Source of the DNA: Manihot esculenta
Taxonomy: Eukaryota > Streptophyta > Magnoliopsida > Malpighiales > Euphorbiaceae
DNA: 64,000 nt
Direction: 5' to 3'
Assembly: GCF_001659605.2 (NCBI RefSeq)
Contig: NC_035172.2
Location: 21,311,973 to 21,375,972 of the forward strand
Shown here: in pieces, positions 58,287 to 64,000 of the stretch
Layout of the letters: every line of letters begins with the position of its first letter
How positions within the stretch are numbered: position 1 is the stretch's first letter
Position numbers and translations under genes: made by a program
Notes under the pieces: generated by a model
Database searches by the model: none
What the model was told of the DNA's origin: nothing
What the model saw: only the letters and a program-made list of their open reading frames with translations

Positions 58287-58490
58287 CCTAGGTTCACATG
58301 ATCGGACCTATAGAGATAGTGGTGGGCTCATAAAGGTTAGAAGTGGTCAAGCACAATAGGAAATCATGTCTACTAGGATAGGGTATTGAGTCCTATCTGT
58401 GTAATGCCATGAGTTATGCATGTGCCTTATTGCTATGTGTTGTTTATGTGCTAAAGTGCTATGTTATGTGTTGTTTTCCAGAGAGTAAAG

Positions 58491-61400
58491 ATGAGAGGAA
58501 CTCGTCGATCAGCTCGATTGACTGGAGTCCCACCAGAGAGTGAGAGACCAGCTGCTCGTCCTCCTGCATTGCCGAGGGCAAGGTCTCAGAGATCTAGTAG
58601 GGAAGGTAAGTCAATAGACCCTAGAAGGTCTGTAGACGAGAGCAGAAGAGGTACAGCTAGGGGAGGAAGATCAGAGGAAAGGAGGGAGGCTATGGAGATT
58701 GATCAGTCTAGAGATGATAGCATGGGTATAGGCAGATTTGAGGAAGGTATGGGAGAGTCGCAGGGAGGCGCACAGACCTCAGGTTTTGGCTATCCAGAGT
58801 ATCCGATGGGAGGTATGTCGGAGTACTCTAGTTTTGTCCCATATTCCCCTTACATGCCATATATGCCTTATCCTCCTTACTATCCACCATCCTATGTATC
58901 CACCATCCCCTACCCATCCAAGTGCAGCACACCCAGAGCCAAATGACCCAGTACCACCACGAGAACCAGTAGCCCCTGTTGTAGATAGACATCAACCTAG
59001 CTCATCTGGAGGTAAAGTACAAATGACGGAGTACTTGAAATTGGATGCTCCGAAATACAACACGGGAGATGATCCATTTGACTACCTCAGAGCAGTTAGG
59101 ATGATAACCAGTGAATTGGGAGCAGATGATAGGAGAGCCATTGAGATGGCAGGGTTTACACTTAAATGTAAGAAGGCCAGAGAATGGTTCAAGAACTATG
59201 TGGAACCCAGAATGTACAGCATGTCATGGAGAGAGTTCGCCAATGAATTTGCAGGGTGGGCTTTTCCTGACAGTTCTCGGGAGATGAAAGTCATAGAGTT
59301 CGAACAGTTGCGACAGACAGATGAGATGAGTGTTGATGAATTCACAGATAAGTTCCTGGATTTGCTTCAGTATGTGGGTCAAGCCTATGATACTGATCAG
59401 AAGAAGGCAGGGAGATATACTATGAGATTGCATCCCAGGTATTCTTCCTTGATTCTTCCAGCATAAAAGGAGAGTTTCCACACTATAGTAGACGCAGCCA
59501 GGAAAATGGAAGCTAGTGCCAATATTCAGAAACAGTCAAAGGCACAGGCTTCGGGGTCTAAGGCCCCCAGTGCAGGCACTGCAGGCAGCAAGAGATGGGA
59601 CAGAGCAAAAGGAACAAAGAGTAAGTTCTGGAGTAGAGTCAAGTCAGGTCTGGGAATAGGTAGTGGCGCAAGCTCTGGCACAGCTCCAGTCTGCAGAAGA
59701 TGCGGAAAACCACATGGAGGAGTTTGTCGGTTGGGATCTACAGCTTGTTTTCGATGTGGACAGGAAGGGCATATTTCTCGGGATTGTCCGCAGATGACTT
59801 TTGCACCATCCCAGCAGATGAGTTCAGGCAGTGTGGTACAGCCAGTTGTACAGCCAGTAGCTCCAGTCATGCCTCAGAGTAGTGGCAGAGGTAGAGGGAG
59901 AGGGGCAGCTTCTACTTCAGCAGCAGGTTCCCGAGGTGGAAATCCGGTAGCCCCAGCACGGATTTTCACTGTGACACAGGAGGAGGCTAACACGTCGAAC
60001 ACAGTGGTGTCAGGTAATCTCATCATTGGGTGTTCAGATGTGTATGCTTTGATGAACCCCGGTGCTTCTCATTCCTTTATTGCTTCGAGAGCCATAGAGA
60101 GATTGGGTTTGATCAGTTCTGAGTTAGAGTATCCTCTCTGGGTCAGTGGACCTAAATGTGACCCATCAGTGGCAGTGTCAGTCTGTCATTTCAGTCCAGT
60201 GTTTATAGAGGGTAGATGCCTTCCAGCTGACCTTGTGGTTCTAGACTTGACTGATTTTGATGTCATTCTAGGGATGGATTGGCTATCTGCATATAGTGCT
60301 ACTTTGGACTGTAGAGAGAAGATAGTGAGTCTCAGAGACCAGGATGGGTCAGAGTGTGTCTTCAGAGGAGACAGGAGAGGTACACCCAGAGGTATGATTT
60401 CAGCCCTTCAGGCTCGTCGTTTGCTTAAGAGGGGTTGTCAGGGGTTTCTAGCTCATGTGAGAGAGCTAGACAGTCAGGTGAGGGAACCAGCCACAGTACC
60501 AGTAGTCCGAGAGTTTCTCGATGTGTTCTCAGACGATTTACCAGGACTCCCACCTGATAGGGAGATAGGGTTTGAAATCGAATTGCTGCCAGGTACCAGA
60601 CCGATCTCTATTCCTCCCTACAGGATGGCGCCAGCAGAGTTAAAAGAGTTGAAAGAACAGTTGCAGGACTTGGTAGATAAGGGTTTCATCCGCCCTAGTA
60701 CCTCACCTTGGGGTGCTCCAGTGCTCTTTGTCAGAAAGAAGGATGGATCCCTCAGACTTTGTATCGACTACAGACAGTTGAACAAGGTCACTAGCAAGAA
60801 TAGGTATCCTCTACCTCGGATTGATGATCTATTTGACCAGCTAGCTAGAGCAGGTTGTTTCTCTAAAATAGATCTGAGATCCGGATATCATCAGTTGAGA
60901 GTTAGAGAGGCAGATGTGCCAAAGACAGCTTTCAAAACTAGATATGGGCATTATGAGTTCTTAGTGATGTCGTTCGGGTTGACTAACGCCCCTGCAGCAT
61001 TCATGGATCTCATGAACAGGGTATTCAGTGAGTTTCTGGATCACTTTGTCATTGTGTTCATCGATGATATCTTAGTGTATTCCAGAGATGCAGAGGAGCA
61101 TGCCCAGCATCTGAGAATAGTTCTGCAGACATTGAGAGAGCATGGTTTGTATGCCAAGTTCTCGAAGTGTGAGTTTTGGTTGGGGAGCATTTCCTTCTTG
61201 GGACATGTAGTATCAGTAGAGGGTATTGAGGTAGATCCCAAGAAGATAGAAGCTGTAGCTAACTGGCCCAAACCCATTACAGTGACTGAGATTAAAAGCT
61301 TTTTGGGACTGGCAGGTTACTACAGGAGGTTCGTTCAGAACTTCTCAAAGATAGCGGCTCCTATGACCACATTGACTCAGAAGAACCAGAAATTTGTCTG

Positions 61401-63399
61401 GTCAGACCAGTGTGAAGAGAGCTTTGAGGAGCTCAAAAGGAGATTGACCACAGCACCAGTGCTAGCTCTGCCTGTGAGTAATGAGGATTTCACAGTGTTC
61501 TGTGATGCATCTCGAGTGGGATTGGGTTGTGTTTTGATGCAGAGTGATAGGGTGATAGCTTATGCTTCTAGACAGTTGAAGAAGCACGAGTTGAATTACC
61601 CCACCCATGACCTAGAGATGGCAGCCGTTATCTTTGCACTTAAGATGTGGCGGCATTACCTCTACGGGGTTAAATGCGAGATCTTCATCGATCACAAGAG
61701 TTTACAGTACATCTTGAGTCAGAGAGAGTTGAATTTGAGGCAGAGAAGATGGGTAGAATTGCTCAGTGATTTTGATTGTAAGATCCAGTATCATCCGGGT
61801 AAGGCGAATGTTGTGGCAGACGCCCTAAGCCGGAAGTCACTAGGCAGTTTATCCCATATAGCAGCAGAGCGGAGACCAGTCGTGATGGAGCTTTATAAGC
61901 TCTTAGAAGAGGGGTTACAGCTAGAGTTGTCTGGTACAGGTGCATTGATCGCACAGATGAGAGTGACACCTGTGTTTCTGGAGCAGATCGCTCAGAGACA
62001 GCATGAGGACCCTGAGTTGATGAAAATTGCCAGGACTGTTCAGTCAGGCAATAGTAGAGAGTTCAGATTTGACAACAAAGGGATCCTCCGTTATGGAAGT
62101 CGACTTTGTGTACCAGATAAGAGCAGTGTGAAGGAAGACATTATGAGGGAAGGTCATAATGCAAGGTATAGTGTTCACCCAGGAGCCACCAAGATGTACC
62201 AGGATCTGAAAAGGGTCTATTGGTGGCCAGCCATGAAGAAAGAAGTGGCGCAGTTTGTGACAGCCTGTGAGGTTTGCCAGAGGGTGAAACTAGAGCATCA
62301 GAAACCAACAGGAATGCTTAGCCCATTGCCGATTCCAGAGTGGAAATGGGAGAACATAGCTATGGATTTTGTAGTGGGTTTACCAGCAACGTCCAACAGG
62401 ATAGACTCTATTTGGGTGATTGTGGACAGACTCACGAAATCTGCTCATTTTCTTCCAGTACGGAGTAACTATTCTGTGGATAAGTTGGCACAGGTATATC
62501 TGAATGAGATAGTGAGATTACATGGAGTTCCAGTATCTATAGTTTCAGACAAAGGACCTCAGTTTACCTCCCGCTTTTGGCAGAGTCTGCAGAGTGCGAT
62601 GGGCACGAGGTTGGATTTTAGCACTGCTTTCCATCCACATACTGATGGACAGTCAGAAAGGACCATCCAGACCATAGAGGATATGCTTCGACTGTGTGTG
62701 TTAGACTTTGGCGGTTCTTGGCGGCAGCATCTACCTTTGGTGGAGTTTGCCTACAATAACAGCCATCATGCTAGCATAGGGATGGCTCCTTATGAAGCTT
62801 TATATGGGAGGAAGTGCAGATCCCCTGTTTGCTGGGAAGAGATAGGAGAGAAGGCTCTTGCAGGGCCAGAGTTAATAGAGATTACCAGTAGAGTAGTGCC
62901 CATGATTAGAGAGAGAATCAGAACAGCGCAGAGTAGACAGAAAAGTTATGCAGACATTCGCAGAAAGCAGTTAGAGTTCCAGGAGGGTAATTGGGTATTG
63001 CTGAAAGTGTCTCCAATGAAGGGAGTGGTTCGTTTTGGGAAGAAGGGTAAGTTAGCTCCACGATACATTGGACCCTTTGAGGTGTTGCAGAGGATCGAAA
63101 ATGTGTCGTATAAGCTGGATTTACCTGCGTCTATGGAGAGAATTCACCCGGTATTTCATGTTTCTATGCTACGGCAGTTTGTGTCAGATCCGAATTAGGT
63201 TCTGAGTGAGCCTGAGGTGGAGATTCTTACAGATCTCACCTATATAGAGCAACCAGTATGGATTCTGGACACACAGATCAGACAGCTAAGGAACAAGGAG
63301 ATTCTGATGGTGAAAGTTCTATGGAACCACCATAATCTAGAAGAGTGCACCTAGGAGATGCGGGAGTCTATGCTCCAGCAATATCCATATTTGTTTTGA
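58491..63399 (+). pseudogene. Element L gag-pol polyprotein, broken by frameshift and stops
   Basis: Starts [16 protein letters not shown] at 58491 after an acceptor-like TTTTCCAG. A frameshift near 58893 in the Pro/Tyr-rich segment is followed by the gag core ([19 protein letters not shown]), then a TAA at 59464. From 59467 the frame is open for about 1,240 codons: knuckles [12 protein letters not shown] and CFRCGQEGH, protease with Asn (60055-60057) where A and E have the catalytic Asp, RT with FIDDILVYS (Asp pair at 61063-61068), RNase H with the ADALSR motif, HHCC finger, and integrase with Asp at 62365, Asp at 62548 and Glu at 62656. TAG stops at 63196 and 63352 break the C-terminal tail; the natural stop is at 63397. 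It is the best preserved pol in the window on the plus strand. Confidence 0.93.
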
Positions 63400-63442
63400 G
63401 GTTAGTTTCCTCCTTTTTATGTGTTGTTGTTTGTTTGAGGAT

Positions 63443-63476
63443 CATTCGAGGACGAATGTTTTTAAGGGGGGGAGAA
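63443..63476 (+). promoter_or_regulatory. Pre-PPT hairpin and polypurine tract of element L
   Basis: CATTCGAGGACGAATG at 63443-63458 followed by TTTAAGGGGGGGAGAA, directly before the 3' LTR. Confidence 0.85.
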
Positions 63477-64000
63477 TGTAATACCCGGCTAGAGTCCGGC
63501 ATCGAAATTCTACTTTCCGATGGAGTTTCAGATGTCGGAAGTCTCTAGAAGGGTGAGAGTTATGTTTTTCTTAAATGTTTTGGTATGTTTCATAGGTTTA
63601 AAGCATAAGGAAATGAGCTTTTGAGTGAAATGAGCCAAGGCAGAAAAGCCAGGTTCGGCCGCCGAAGTTGAGGTTCGGCCGTCGAACATGCATGGCTTTC
63701 GGTTTCACGATAGGCCGCTGAAGGTGGTCTGGCCAGCCACCTATAAATGGCCCTCAGTCGGTTGAAGCGGTAAGAGCACCGTTTCTTTTGTCTTCTGAGG
63801 TGAAACTCTGTCCTTTGTGAGTATTCTTTCATGTTTTCATTAAATCAAGCAAAGATTTGATTAGTTTTTATGATCTTTTGAAGGTTTTAAGCTAAAAACT
63901 CAAAGTTGTGCATTTGGAGAGTTTGAAGAAGAGGTGCTTCAAAACTCCACGTTAGGATCATTCATCTACTTGGTTTCAAAAGGTAAGTGAAGATCCTGAG
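63477..64000 (+). repeat. 3' LTR of gypsy element L (F family), cut by window edge
   Basis: Starts TGTAATACCCGGCTAGAGTC and matches the start of the F LTR at 22251 throughout, including TATAAAT at 63742-63748, the first palindrome cluster (63655-63722) and the donor-like GGTAAGTG near 63982. Its start is F-type, unlike the E-type start of L's own 5' LTR. Confidence 0.92.

Overview
The window is plant nuclear DNA, almost certainly from a flowering plant (probably a eudicot), built entirely of nested transposable elements. I find no host gene, rRNA, tRNA or CRISPR array. The plant assignment rests on Ty3/gypsy polyproteins of the chromovirus type (C-terminal chromodomain-like tail ending in YPYLF, initiator-Met-tRNA primer sites), Ty1/copia elements, an Athila-like element with a TGGCGCC-type primer site, and a CACTA transposon end. 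I cannot name the species.

Layout, left to right. 1-6813: a minus-strand Tekay/Del-like gypsy element (A) with an open gag-pol frame running off the left edge and a 2.1-kb LTR. It sits in a minus-strand copia LTR (6814-7029), which itself interrupts a plus-strand copia LTR (7030-7839). 7840-11043: a decayed minus-strand Athila-like element with PBS and LTR, abutting an oppositely oriented Athila-like LTR (11044-11959, resuming at 49619-50429). That second LTR is split by a copia element (C, 11960-49613, TSD GAAAC). C is split in its RNase H region by gypsy element E (18161-46372, TSD CTAGT). E is split at the protease/RT junction by gypsy element F (22251-38431, TSD TCAGA) and between RT and RNase H by a solo LTR H (39659-42123). 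F's LTR is in turn split by G (24310-36541, TSD CAGAG), a tandem LTR-internal-LTR-internal-LTR array with a 4,903-bp period. C's 3' LTR also carries a 1.3-kb short-LTR copia derivative (46964-48279, TSD ATAAT). From about 50455 there is a CACTA-like end with exon-like and CT-rich sequence. From 52816 a minus-strand gypsy element (J) is interrupted at 56184 by a plus-strand gypsy element (L) whose 5' LTR is a chimera of two LTR families; L's 3' LTR begins at 63477 and runs off the right edge.

The gypsy LTR families (A, E/J, F/L, G/H) differ in much of their sequence but share one architecture. Two clusters of the inverted repeat TTCGGCCGCCGAA and variants lie in each LTR; in all but G/H the first cluster is just upstream of a TATA box. 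Splice-donor-like GGTAAG and GGTGAGT sites and pyrimidine-CAG acceptor-like sites follow, with another acceptor-like site immediately before the gag ATG. Each family also has its own minisatellite at a similar LTR position. A hairpin CATTCGNNNNCGAATG lies before the polypurine tract.

No element looks autonomous as far as it can be seen. A lacks the last RNase H motif; E has a gag deletion, a stop and an Asp-to-Asn change in integrase; L has a gag frameshift, stops and an Asp-to-Asn change in protease; G keeps only a small zinc-knuckle frame; F has lost all coding sequence. All boundaries and comparisons were made by eye within this window.
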